A program made the translations under genes and the position numbers. Below, one piece after another: positions 1 to 5,348 of a DNA stretch of 7,297 bases (its first letter is position 1; each line of letters starts with the position of its first letter). The stretch covers positions 1 through 7,297 of the forward strand of contig DKNS01000009.1 in the NCBI GenBank assembly GCA_002469765.1, in the 5' to 3' direction. Under the pieces are notes generated by a model, which searched no databases, was not told where the DNA came from, and worked only from the letters and a program-made list of their open reading frames with translations. The stretch is from Flavobacteriales bacterium UBA7382 (GTDB lineage Bacteria; Bacteroidota; Bacteroidia; Flavobacteriales_D; Sanyastnellaceae).

Positions 1-507
1 CGGCGTGTGCCAGATTTGAAGGGGTTCAAAGGACGTCCGACAACCGATTTTGGCCGAGAGGGGTTGTTCAACCTCATGTCGTCCAGGGTCGATTTTGACG
101 GAGCCCACATCCTGGACTTGTTCGCCGGCACGGGCATGGTGTCGTTGGAATTTTTGAGCCGCGGTGCCGCTTCTGTGACGGCGGTAGAACAAACCCCCAA
201 GGGGTGTCGATTCGCCACCACCCAAGCCTCCAAGCTGGGCAGCGACGACCTGCACGCGGTGTGCGCCGACGTGTGGGGGTTTTTGTCCAAACCCTTGACC
301 CAGTTCGACTTCGTTTTTGCAGATCCGCCTTACGATTTGCCAAAATTGACCGAGCTGCCCTCTGCAGTGCGGCGGTCAGGGATTTTGGCCGCGGGCGGAT
401 GGTTTGTGCTCGAGCACGGCGAGCGCGTGGACATGTCCCAGGAAGAAGGCCATGTTCTGACCAGGAAGTATGGCCACGTCCATTTCAGTTTGTTTACCTT
501 CGATTGA
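1..507 (+). CDS. rsmD: 16S rRNA (guanine966-N2)-methyltransferase RsmD, 5'-truncated
   Basis: This is the 3' part of an RsmD-family methyltransferase, which uses S-adenosylmethionine to methylate N2 of G966 of 16S rRNA during 30S assembly in the cytoplasm. The frame is open from base 1, giving 168 visible residues. The GTG at 7 is probably internal, because RsmD proteins normally carry about ten more residues (an MRIIxGxxxGRR-like stretch) and the first visible codons read RR, matching the end of that stretch. Visible motifs are RPTTDFGRE (residues 12-20), the SAM-binding DLFAGTG (39-45), the acidic end of motif II in AVE (61-63), and the catalytic DPPY (108-111). The DPPY variant of (N/D)PPY is typical of N2-guanine methyltransferases. 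The TGA stop abuts the coaD ATG with no spacing, so the two are probably co-transcribed and translationally coupled. The promoter lies outside the window. Confidence 0.93.
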   Translation, partial: RRVPDLKGFKGRPTTDFGREGLFNLMSSRVDFDGAHILDLFAGTGMVSLEFLSRGAASVTAVEQTPKGCRFATTQASKLGSDDLHAVCADVWGFLSKPLTQFDFVFADPPYDLPKLTELPSAVRRSGILAAGGWFVLEHGERVDMSQEEGHVLTRKYGHVHFSLFTFD

Positions 508-987
508 ATGCGACGCGCGGTTTTTCCTGGTTCTTTTGACCCTGTCACACGGGGGCACGAAAATGTGGTGCTTCGTGGGCTCAACTTGTTCGATGAAGTC
601 ATCGTGGCGGTGGGCAAACACAGCACGAAAGAGGGAGCCTTTTCCGTCGAGGATCGGCTTGAGATGTTGCGCGAAACATTCGCAGACCAGACCAGGGTCA
701 AGGTCATGGCCTACACAGGGTTGACCTCCGAGTTCTGCCATAAGGTTGGCGCTTCGGCACTGTTGCGTGGGGTCAGGAACGGCACAGACTTCGATTACGA
801 GAAGACAATTGCCCAAATGACCCGTCAAATGCATCCCGATTTGGACACTGTGATGCTCTTGACCGATCCTGTCTTCTCGGCGATCCACTCGACCGTGGTC
901 CGCGAAGTGCTGGGCCACGGCGGAGACATTCGGCCGTTCGTTCCAGAAGCTTTGGCGGCTCGTTTCCCATGGAATTCGGCCGATTGA
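508..987 (+). CDS. coaD: Phosphopantetheine adenylyltransferase (CoaD)
   Basis: CoaD transfers AMP from ATP to 4'-phosphopantetheine, giving dephospho-CoA, the penultimate step of coenzyme A synthesis. The protein has 159 residues, the usual family length, and lies wholly within the nucleotidyltransferase fold. The N-terminus reads FPGSFDP (6-12), followed by TRGH (14-17), the TxGH nucleotide-binding signature whose histidine stabilises the transition state. RGVR (87-90) corresponds to the conserved RG(L/V)R substrate-binding loop. IHSTVVREV (126-134) matches the ATP-phosphate loop that reads ISSSLVKEV in E. coli; the first serine is replaced by His here, and I recall Asn at this place in Bacteroidota, so this is probably a family variant. 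The ATG directly follows the rsmD stop. The last bases overlap the next gene's start as TGATG. No Shine-Dalgarno is evident, as expected for Bacteroidota. Confidence 0.96.
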   Translation: MRRAVFPGSFDPVTRGHENVVLRGLNLFDEVIVAVGKHSTKEGAFSVEDRLEMLRETFADQTRVKVMAYTGLTSEFCHKVGASALLRGVRNGTDFDYEKTIAQMTRQMHPDLDTVMLLTDPVFSAIHSTVVREVLGHGGDIRPFVPEALAARFPWNSAD

Positions 988-2432
988 TGCATCGGGTTTT
1001 TGGGTTTGCTTGGCTGCTCCTATGCGGACATTCCTTCAAGGGATGGAGCCAAACGGACGTGGTCATCCGTTGGGTGGACGAGCAAGGTCAGCCGGCGTGC
1101 CAGTCTGAAGGCGCGGGACATACCCTTCACGTCAGTGCCTGGATGGACGGGGTCACCCAACAAGCTGTTCAGGGTGCCGATTTGGTCGTCGACGAGACAG
1201 GGATCAGTGCTTGGAATGGAGCGGGTAGCGGGGTGTACACTTTGGAAGCTTTGCCGTGGGCCTGGACCCTCGTGGTGGACGATGCAGAACCACGCCAAGG
1301 CGACACTTTGACCCTCGTTTGGCCCTCCAGAAGGCCGTTGAAATTGAGGGGCAACCCGGCCACTGTGCTTTACCCGGATGGGCACCCTGGCGCGCGGCTG
1401 GCCCAATTCACCAGAGAACTTGAACAGGCCCAGGACACCCTGGATTTGGATCAACTCGTCGGACTGGGCTTGGTCGGTGGTGGTTTGGCTCAGACCCAAT
1501 CCGCCCAATTGTCCCTTCGCAGTGCGTTGGACAGCGCCGCGTCCTGGCAGGTCAAGTGCATCGAAGGGTTTGTCATGCATTCTCTGTGGGGTGACCTCGC
1601 GCGATCGCAAGTTTTGGAGTGGCGCATGGGGCTTGGTGCCTCGGCTTTGGACACTGCGTTTTCTGTTTGGGATGGGGCTTTTGACCCAAGGTCTTGGGCT
1701 CAAAAAGTGGCTTCTCCAGGTTGGTGCTCGGCATGGGAGTTGGAGCATGAGTCGTGGTGGAAATCGTTGGAAGAAAGGAGAGCACCTTGGCGAAGCTGGG
1801 CTGCCACAGGTCAGGTGGACAGCCTCTGTCAGGCCATGTCTTGGACCCAGGATGAGGCGCACTTGGCGATGTGGTTGGGGCAATCTCAATCGTGGTCCCG
1901 CTGGGCAGAGGCTTGGTGGGATGTGAGGTGGCGAGACCACTGTGAAGTGGCTGAAATTCGGCGCTTGTCCGATCAAACCCATTCGCACCTTTCTTCGGCT
2001 CAATCTTGGGGTGACATGAGGTGGATGTTGCCCAACGGAGACTTGGAGCCCGCGTGGGCAGGGGAAGGGAGTTGGGGCCTTTGGCTCATCACCCGACACG
2101 GCTCAAGTGCTGGAGACCGAGAACTTGCCCTTCTCCGGAATTGGATGGTCAACGAAGCCGGTCCAGATGTCGCATGGGGGGTGTTGTCTGTGGACGGCGA
2201 TGAACAAGGATTGTATGCAACCTTGAAAAAGAGAGCAAACGTACGCGAGCAGGTACGCTGGGTTGGACGGGATCCGGGTTGGTGGGACCGCTTGGATGTG
2301 CTTGGTGTGCCTCAAGTCGTGGTGGTGCGTCCGGATGGACAAATTCAAACCCACCAAGCCCCATTGCCTTCCGGAGGTCTGTTTTCGGCCATGCGTCGCT
2401 GGCAAAAACTGGAGGGATCCCGCCGCCGCTAA
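987..2432 (+). CDS. Tryptophan-rich exported protein with C-terminal thioredoxin-like fold lacking CxxC
   Basis: I do not recognise this 481-residue protein as a named family. I chose ATG 987 over the in-frame ATG 969 because it gives a compact Sec signal peptide (MHR, then hydrophobic VFGFAWLLLCG, likely cleaved near GWSQ) and overlaps the coaD stop by one base. No residue pattern fits a lipobox. Residues about 22-120 look beta-rich. Residues about 150-345 look helical and are crowded with Trp. The last ~115 residues resemble a TlpA/thioredoxin fold: a strand GLWLIT, a helix RELALLRNW, a second strand VAWGVLSVDGD, then LGVPQVVVVRPDGQI, which fits the cis-proline strand. Where a redox thioredoxin has WCxxC, this protein has GSSAG, so disulphide chemistry is unlikely. 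It contains 37 Trp (7.7%), far above normal. It is probably periplasmic or outer-membrane associated, in a structural or binding role. The thioredoxin assignment is inference; reading frame, export signal and composition are seen directly. Confidence 0.8.
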   Translation: MHRVFGFAWLLLCGHSFKGWSQTDVVIRWVDEQGQPACQSEGAGHTLHVSAWMDGVTQQAVQGADLVVDETGISAWNGAGSGVYTLEALPWAWTLVVDDAEPRQGDTLTLVWPSRRPLKLRGNPATVLYPDGHPGARLAQFTRELEQAQDTLDLDQLVGLGLVGGGLAQTQSAQLSLRSALDSAASWQVKCIEGFVMHSLWGDLARSQVLEWRMGLGASALDTAFSVWDGAFDPRSWAQKVASPGWCSAWELEHESWWKSLEERRAPWRSWAATGQVDSLCQAMSWTQDEAHLAMWLGQSQSWSRWAEAWWDVRWRDHCEVAEIRRLSDQTHSHLSSAQSWGDMRWMLPNGDLEPAWAGEGSWGLWLITRHGSSAGDRELALLRNWMVNEAGPDVAWGVLSVDGDEQGLYATLKKRANVREQVRWVGRDPGWWDRLDVLGVPQVVVVRPDGQIQTHQAPLPSGGLFSAMRRWQKLEGSRRR

Positions 2433-2438
2433 ACCAAC

Positions 2439-3074
2439 TCAGAGCAAGTTGTCCAGCACCTGCTGGATGCTCGAGAAGGTGTTGTCGAGCGTGGACTTGG
2501 GGAACGGCGGTGTCAACCAGGTCACATCTGTGATGCCTTCGATGGCTTGGGGTTGCCCCGGGGTGGCGTCGCCGTCGTGGGTCATGGGGTACCAGAAGGT
2601 GGTTTTCAAATGCACGACGCCGCCCGCTTCGTAGGTATGGAAGGTGCAAAATGCCTCGCCCACGATGGTGAGGTCTGTGATTCCAGTCTCTTCTTCCACT
2701 TCCCGCACTGCGGCCTCATCCAAGCGCTCTCCGGGCTCCAACTTGCCTTTGGGTAAATCCCATTTGCCGTTGCGTTGAATCCACAACACCCGGCCTTGAT
2801 GGTCTTTCACCACCCCGCCAGCCGCAGCCAGTTCAGTGTACGCTGCGCAGAAGGTCATCCAGGTGAATTCCACGTTGTCGCAAAAGAGCGCAATGTCTTC
2901 CAATTCTGGACCCTGCTTCAAGATGGTGGGGAGGTCCCGAAGCATCTTTGCTGTGGGTTCCACGAGGTGCAAGCCATGGGTGGATTTAGAAGGCGGTTTG
3001 GCCGTCTCTAGGGCTGACATCGGGCGAAATTTCACCCGCCTGTTCAGCATGAATACATCGTAGATTTGTCCCAT
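2439..3074 (-). CDS. NUDIX hydrolase with ~80-residue N-terminal extension
   Basis: This 211-residue protein hydrolyses some nucleoside diphosphate linked to another moiety; the substrate cannot be told from sequence. The complete Nudix box lies at residues 110-132 (G110, E116, R124, E125, E128, E129, G131), preceded by AAGGVV (84-89) and KWDLPKGK (104-111), the usual approach strand. About 80 residues come before the Nudix fold, starting IYDVFMLNRRVKF; this resembles the MYKVFIN-type start of the Bacteroidota NUDIX proteins encoded beside pyrE. I chose ATG 3074 because it starts right at that motif; the frame stays open to ATG 3125 and TTG 3128, but those add a low-complexity RRRNSATFRRW stretch. 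The start codon overlaps the divergent pyrE ATG. The stop lies 6 bases from the convergent tryptophan-rich gene. The pyrE proximity suggests, but does not show, a nucleotide housekeeping role. Confidence 0.92.
   Translation of the reverse strand: MGQIYDVFMLNRRVKFRPMSALETAKPPSKSTHGLHLVEPTAKMLRDLPTILKQGPELEDIALFCDNVEFTWMTFCAAYTELAAAGGVVKDHQGRVLWIQRNGKWDLPKGKLEPGERLDEAAVREVEEETGITDLTIVGEAFCTFHTYEAGGVVHLKTTFWYPMTHDGDATPGQPQAIEGITDVTWLTPPFPKSTLDNTFSSIQQVLDNLL
3061..3068 (+). promoter_or_regulatory. Candidate -7 element (TAGATTTG) for pyrE
   Basis: TAGATTTG matches the Bacteroidota primary sigma factor -7 consensus TAnnTTTG exactly and ends 4 bases before the pyrE ATG. It lies inside the first codons of the opposite-strand NUDIX gene. 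With the usual geometry, transcription would begin at or within a base or two of the ATG at 3073, so the mRNA would be leaderless or nearly so. No TTTG at the proper -33 spacing is visible upstream, which lowers confidence. Confidence 0.5.
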
Positions 3075-3729
3075 GGATACTGCGTCCGACCAGCGCCGAA
3101 AGGTAGCGGAATTCCTCCTCCGCATCAAAGCGATTCAGCTGCGACCCAACGACCCATTCACTTGGGCAAGTGGTCGCCTTTCCCCGATTTACTGCGACAA
3201 CCGTAAAATTTTGTCCCACCCGCCCGTACGGACGTTTGTCCGACAACTTGCGAGCGAATTGATTGAGGACCGCTACGGCAAGCCAGATGGGATCGCCGGG
3301 GTGGCAACCGGAGGCATCGCACTTGGAGCCTTGGTCGCCCAGGAATTGGGGCTTCCTTTTTGCTACGTGCGGAGCTCGGCAAAAGCCCACGGCACCGGAC
3401 AGCAAGTCGAAGGGGACTTGGGTGTGATGCGGAATGTCGTGGTCATTGAGGATTTGATTTCCACAGGAAAAAGCAGCCTCAATGCGGTGCAGGCCTTGCG
3501 CGAAGTTGATTTAGAGGTGAAAGGGCTTGTGGCCATTTTCTCATACGGTTTTGCCGATTCGGTTTCGCGGTTTGAAGACGCCAAGTGCCCTTTTGAAGTG
3601 TTGACCGATTACCCCACGATGCTCGCCCAGGCTCAAGCCGAGGGCTACATCACAGAAGACCAAAACACGCTGCTTCAAGGATGGTCATCCGATCCCGTGG
3701 CCTGGAGCGACTTGAACCAACCTTCATGA
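3073..3729 (+). CDS. pyrE: Orotate phosphoribosyltransferase (PyrE)
   Basis: PyrE joins orotate to PRPP to give orotidine 5'-monophosphate, the fifth step of de novo pyrimidine synthesis. The 218 residues match the Bacteroidota type: AEFLLRIKAIQLRPNDPFTW (12-31), then SGRLSPIYCDNR (33-44), which contacts orotate. The flexible catalytic loop follows as YVRSSAKAHGTG (98-109). The PRPP-binding motif VVVIEDLISTGKS (122-134) has the two acidic residues (E126, D127) and the phosphate-binding TGKS. The start is well fixed: an in-frame TAG at 3061 leaves ATG 3073 as the only standard start before the conserved sequence. A TAnnTTTG element overlaps that TAG and predicts a leader of nearly zero length. 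The gene ends in ATGA, overlapping the SRPBCC gene by four bases, so the two form an operon. Confidence 0.97.
   Translation: MDTASDQRRKVAEFLLRIKAIQLRPNDPFTWASGRLSPIYCDNRKILSHPPVRTFVRQLASELIEDRYGKPDGIAGVATGGIALGALVAQELGLPFCYVRSSAKAHGTGQQVEGDLGVMRNVVVIEDLISTGKSSLNAVQALREVDLEVKGLVAIFSYGFADSVSRFEDAKCPFEVLTDYPTMLAQAQAEGYITEDQNTLLQGWSSDPVAWSDLNQPS
3098..3129 (-). promoter_or_regulatory. Candidate promoter for the NUDIX gene, inside pyrE
   Basis: On the minus strand, TTTG (3129-3126) is followed after 20 bases by TACCTTTC (3105-3098), one mismatch (the last base) from TAnnTTTG. The spacing is what the Bacteroidota TTTG-N19-21-TAnnTTTG promoter requires. The predicted start is near 3093, leaving about 19 bases before ATG 3074 and lying downstream of the alternative starts at 3125 and 3128. 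The element lies wholly within the pyrE coding sequence. Confidence 0.4.
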
Positions 3730-4133
3730 CACGCATTGAATCTCCCTTGGTGGCCTTGAATGCAGATTGCGCCACCGTCGCATCTGACATCCAGCATTGG
3801 GAAGGCTTTGGTTCCTTGCTCGCAGAGGGCCCTGTCACCGATTTCAAATGGGAGGGAGATGCTTGTTCATTTAAAGTCGCAGGAGGTGTGGGCATCCACC
3901 TGGAGCGGACGTCCGATGGAACAGCCACCGAAGGGTCTGTGTTGACCTTGGCAACCAAGGCCCCAACTCCCGTAAAATTCACTTTGGATGTGGTGTTGAC
4001 TCCCCATGGAGAAGGGTGCACCTTCAAAGCAGGATGCGACGCGGAACTCAACCCCTTCACCAAAATGATGGTGGAGCCTGCGTTGGAAGGCTTGTTTGGC
4101 AAGATGGCAGAAGCGCTTCAGTCCCGGTTCTGA
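3726..4133 (+). CDS. SRPBCC (START/Bet v1-like) small protein
   Basis: This 135-residue protein looks like the SRPBCC / polyketide-cyclase-like protein that, as I recall, follows pyrE in many Bacteroidota. The fold is a helix-grip that usually makes a hydrophobic ligand cavity; the ligand and function of this group are unknown to me. Features that fit are MTRIESPLVALNADCATV (N-terminal strand and helix 1), the alternating strands DFKWEGDACSFKV (39-51) and VKFTLDVVLTPHGEGCTF (83-100), and the terminal NPFTKMMVEPALEGLFGKMAEAL helix (109-131), the characteristic long alpha3. There is no signal peptide, so it is likely cytosolic. I chose ATG 3726 because it overlaps the pyrE stop as ATGA and begins right at the domain; upstream in-frame starts lie inside pyrE. 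Its 3' end overlaps the convergent biotin ligase by 16 bases. Confidence 0.85.
   Translation: MTRIESPLVALNADCATVASDIQHWEGFGSLLAEGPVTDFKWEGDACSFKVAGGVGIHLERTSDGTATEGSVLTLATKAPTPVKFTLDVVLTPHGEGCTFKAGCDAELNPFTKMMVEPALEGLFGKMAEALQSRF
4118..4133. other. Convergent 3' overlap of SRPBCC gene and biotin ligase
   Basis: The last 16 bases are coding on both strands. TCAGTCCCGGTTCTGA contains the ligase stop (TCA on the plus strand) at one end and the SRPBCC stop (TGA) at the other. It is palindromic at 12 of 16 positions (TCAG..CCGG..CTGA). No hairpin with a loop and U-tract is present, so neither gene has a visible intrinsic terminator here. Confidence 0.85.
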
Positions 4134-4894
4134 GCCTGGTCCTCGAAGCGCCAAGTCACGTCGCCTGACTGGAGCCACTCTTCGTGGCGCCCATCGTCCC
4201 AATTGAACTTCGCCCGACCTTTATGATCCACATCTGAGAGGGAGCCTTTTCTAGTCTGGTTGGCCACGTCGAACGACCGAAGTTGGCCCAACCCAAACAG
4301 GTGGCCTTTGAAGCCTCGCACGATGGCAGTAGGGTTCATGGGGGCAGCCAATTGTTCCAGAAGGTCGCGTGTGACGAGGTCGCCCACCTCCGCCGGCCGC
4401 AAGGTGACTCCCCACGCCTCATGCAAGCTCGTGGCGTGAAACGGCGAAGTCAGCCTCTCTGAATTGATGTTCATGCCTACGCCAACCACGGTGGCGGTCC
4501 ATGAAGTTCCGCGCCACAAGTTCTCGATCAGGATGCCAGCGCATTTGCGAGCTGACCCCGTGTGCGTGAGCAAGATGTCGTTGGGCCACTTGATCTGAAC
4601 GGCCTTGTTGGAGGTGTTTTTCGGGCAGAGCCGCTCCAGGGAAGCTCGGATGGATAGTGCCACGGCCATGTTGAAAATGGAAGGTGTCCAGCCGGGTTGC
4701 ACAGGGAGGGCAAGGCTCATGCTGAGGTCTTCTCCGTGGCGGGTATTCCATGTCTTGTGACGTTGCCCTTGGCCTGCAGTTTGTCCATCTGCCGTGAACA
4801 ATGCCGGACCGTCCAACCTGTTTTCTTTTACCCAGGACAAGGCCCAAGCATTGGTGCTGGCCACGGAGGGTTGGTGAAGGTGGGTGAAGGTCAC
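4118..4894 (-). CDS. birA: Biotin--[acetyl-CoA-carboxylase] ligase, catalytic-only type
   Basis: This enzyme activates biotin with ATP and attaches it to a lysine of biotin carboxyl carrier domains such as that of acetyl-CoA carboxylase. From GTG 4894 the protein has 258 residues. In order it shows SVASTN (10-15, the family's DSTN site), the ATP/biotin loop GQGQRHKTW (41-49), KWPNDIL (102-108) with the conserved catalytic lysine, GILIEN (120-125), and VVGVGMNIN (136-144). A C-terminal beta domain, RKGSLSDVDHKGRAKF to GDVTWRF, closes it. There is no N-terminal helix-turn-helix, so it is an enzyme only and not a biotin-operon repressor. An upstream GTG at 4987 would add 31 unconserved residues and overlap rsfS; the promoter element at 4939-4946 lies inside that longer version and argues against it. 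Loop residues Gln42 and His46 depart from the usual GRGxxG pattern. Confidence 0.9.
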   Translation of the reverse strand: MTFTHLHQPSVASTNAWALSWVKENRLDGPALFTADGQTAGQGQRHKTWNTRHGEDLSMSLALPVQPGWTPSIFNMAVALSIRASLERLCPKNTSNKAVQIKWPNDILLTHTGSARKCAGILIENLWRGTSWTATVVGVGMNINSERLTSPFHATSLHEAWGVTLRPAEVGDLVTRDLLEQLAAPMNPTAIVRGFKGHLFGLGQLRSFDVANQTRKGSLSDVDHKGRAKFNWDDGRHEEWLQSGDVTWRFEDQAQNRD

Positions 4895-4938
4895 GGCAGT
4901 GCAGGGCTTTTGGCTTTCGTTGGCCAGGGTAAGCTGCC

Positions 4939-4946
4939 CAAAAGTA
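4939..4946 (-). promoter_or_regulatory. Candidate -7 element (TACTTTTG) for the biotin ligase
   Basis: The minus strand reads TACTTTTG from 4946 to 4939, an exact TAnnTTTG match. Transcription would begin near 4934, giving a leader of about 40 bases before GTG 4894; the bases just before that codon are fairly A-rich, as favoured in Bacteroidota. A -33 TTTG at correct spacing is not evident. The element is the main positional reason for rejecting the longer GTG 4987 start. Confidence 0.5.
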
Positions 4947-4947
4947 G

Positions 4948-4955
4948 TACCTTTG
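4948..4955 (+). promoter_or_regulatory. Candidate -7 element (TACCTTTG) for rsfS-ftsH
   Basis: TACCTTTG is an exact TAnnTTTG match 16 bases before the rsfS ATG, with a predicted transcription start near 4960. GTTG at 4919-4922 is the nearest -33-like sequence, but its 25-base spacing is longer than the usual 19-21. The element is separated by a single base from the opposing element for the biotin ligase. Confidence 0.5.
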
Positions 4956-4971
4956 ACAGGCTTGTTTGCGC

Positions 4972-5346
4972 ATGAAATCAACTGCACCTCCTCCTACTGA
5001 AGCCTTGACCCAATGTGTGGTTCAGGGCCTCGACTCGCTGAAAGCCCAAGACATTGTTTCTTTGGACTTGCGACCCTTGACCCATGCCATTGCCTCCATG
5101 TTTGTGGTGGCGTCGGCCACAAGTCGCACCCAGGTCGAGGCGTTGGCCAGGGAGGTGGAGCGCACAACAAATGAGGTGTTGAATGAACGTCCATGGGGGG
5201 TTCATGGTTTGAGAGGGGGAGAGTGGGTGATTTTGGACTACAGCGATGTGGTCGTTCACATTTTCCACAGCGAGGCTCGGTCACATTACGCCTTGGAGGA
5301 GCTGTGGGGGGATGCGCCGACCGAGCAGCACAACACAACGGACTGA
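4972..5346 (+). CDS. rsfS: Ribosome silencing factor RsfS
   Basis: RsfS binds ribosomal protein uL14 on the 50S subunit and blocks joining with 30S, lowering translation when nutrients are short. The 124 residues cover the whole domain: helix LTQCVVQGLDSLKAQDIVSLDL (12-33, matching the usual AxDIxxLDL), strand MFVVASATSRTQVEALA (43-59), and the signature block EWVILDYSDVVVHIFHSEARSHYALEELWGDA (84-115), which is nearly canonical apart from Ser for Gly in DYxD. A short polar tail follows. I chose ATG 4972 over the TTG at 4966 because it is the standard codon and needs no more than the domain. An exact TAnnTTTG element at 4948 would start transcription roughly 12 bases upstream. ftsH begins two bases after the stop, so both are probably one transcript; I recall this pairing as widespread in Bacteroidota. 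Confidence 0.95.
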   Translation: MKSTAPPPTEALTQCVVQGLDSLKAQDIVSLDLRPLTHAIASMFVVASATSRTQVEALAREVERTTNEVLNERPWGVHGLRGGEWVILDYSDVVVHIFHSEARSHYALEELWGDAPTEQHNTTD

Positions 5347-5348
5347 CC

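Larger units (their letters stand above)
4895..4971. other. Divergent intergenic region between biotin ligase and rsfS
   Basis: These 77 bases are the only non-coding gap longer than six bases in the window. They hold the two opposing -7 elements, joined as the 17-base imperfect inverted repeat CAAAAGTAGTACCTTTG at 4939-4955. I see no riboswitch, terminator hairpin or Shine-Dalgarno in it. Confidence 0.75.

Noticed and set aside
967..972. Recurrent CCATGG hexamers (here, at 3071 and at 5347)
   Set aside because: A six-base palindrome containing ATG recurs by chance and from start-codon context; only the 3071 copy has a structural consequence.
969..987. Upstream ATG at 969 as start of the Trp-rich protein
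   Set aside because: It adds MEFGRL before the signal peptide and deepens the coaD overlap to 19 bases; ATG 987 gives the TGATG coupling and a better n-region.
1020..2099. 359-codon open frame on the minus strand opposite the Trp-rich gene
   Set aside because: It is Pro/Arg/Ser-rich with no recognisable domain, a shadow of the GC-rich, TGG-rich plus-strand gene.
2236..2243. TACGTTTG on the minus strand, another exact TAnnTTTG
   Set aside because: It lies in the middle of the Trp-rich gene with no minus-strand gene downstream; taken as background.
2413..2420. Palindrome GGGATCCC near the end of the Trp-rich gene
   Set aside because: Too short, with no loop or U-tract, and inside coding sequence; not a terminator.
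3114..3119. AGGAGG on the minus strand resembling a Shine-Dalgarno
   Set aside because: It is about 39 bases from ATG 3074 and downstream of the alternative starts, so it serves neither, and Bacteroidota rarely use such sites.
3075..3128. NUDIX extension from ATG 3125 or TTG 3128
   Set aside because: The added residues are Arg-rich and unlike the family N-terminus, and lie upstream of the predicted transcription start.
4873..4891. Direct repeat GGTGAAGGT twice, one base apart
   Set aside because: It lies in the first codons of the biotin ligase (TFTHLH) and is explained by repeated ACC/CAC/TTC codons.
4895..4987. GTG 4987 as biotin ligase start (289 residues)
   Set aside because: The extra 31 residues look unconserved, overlap rsfS and contain the predicted promoter of the gene itself. 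Not fully excluded.
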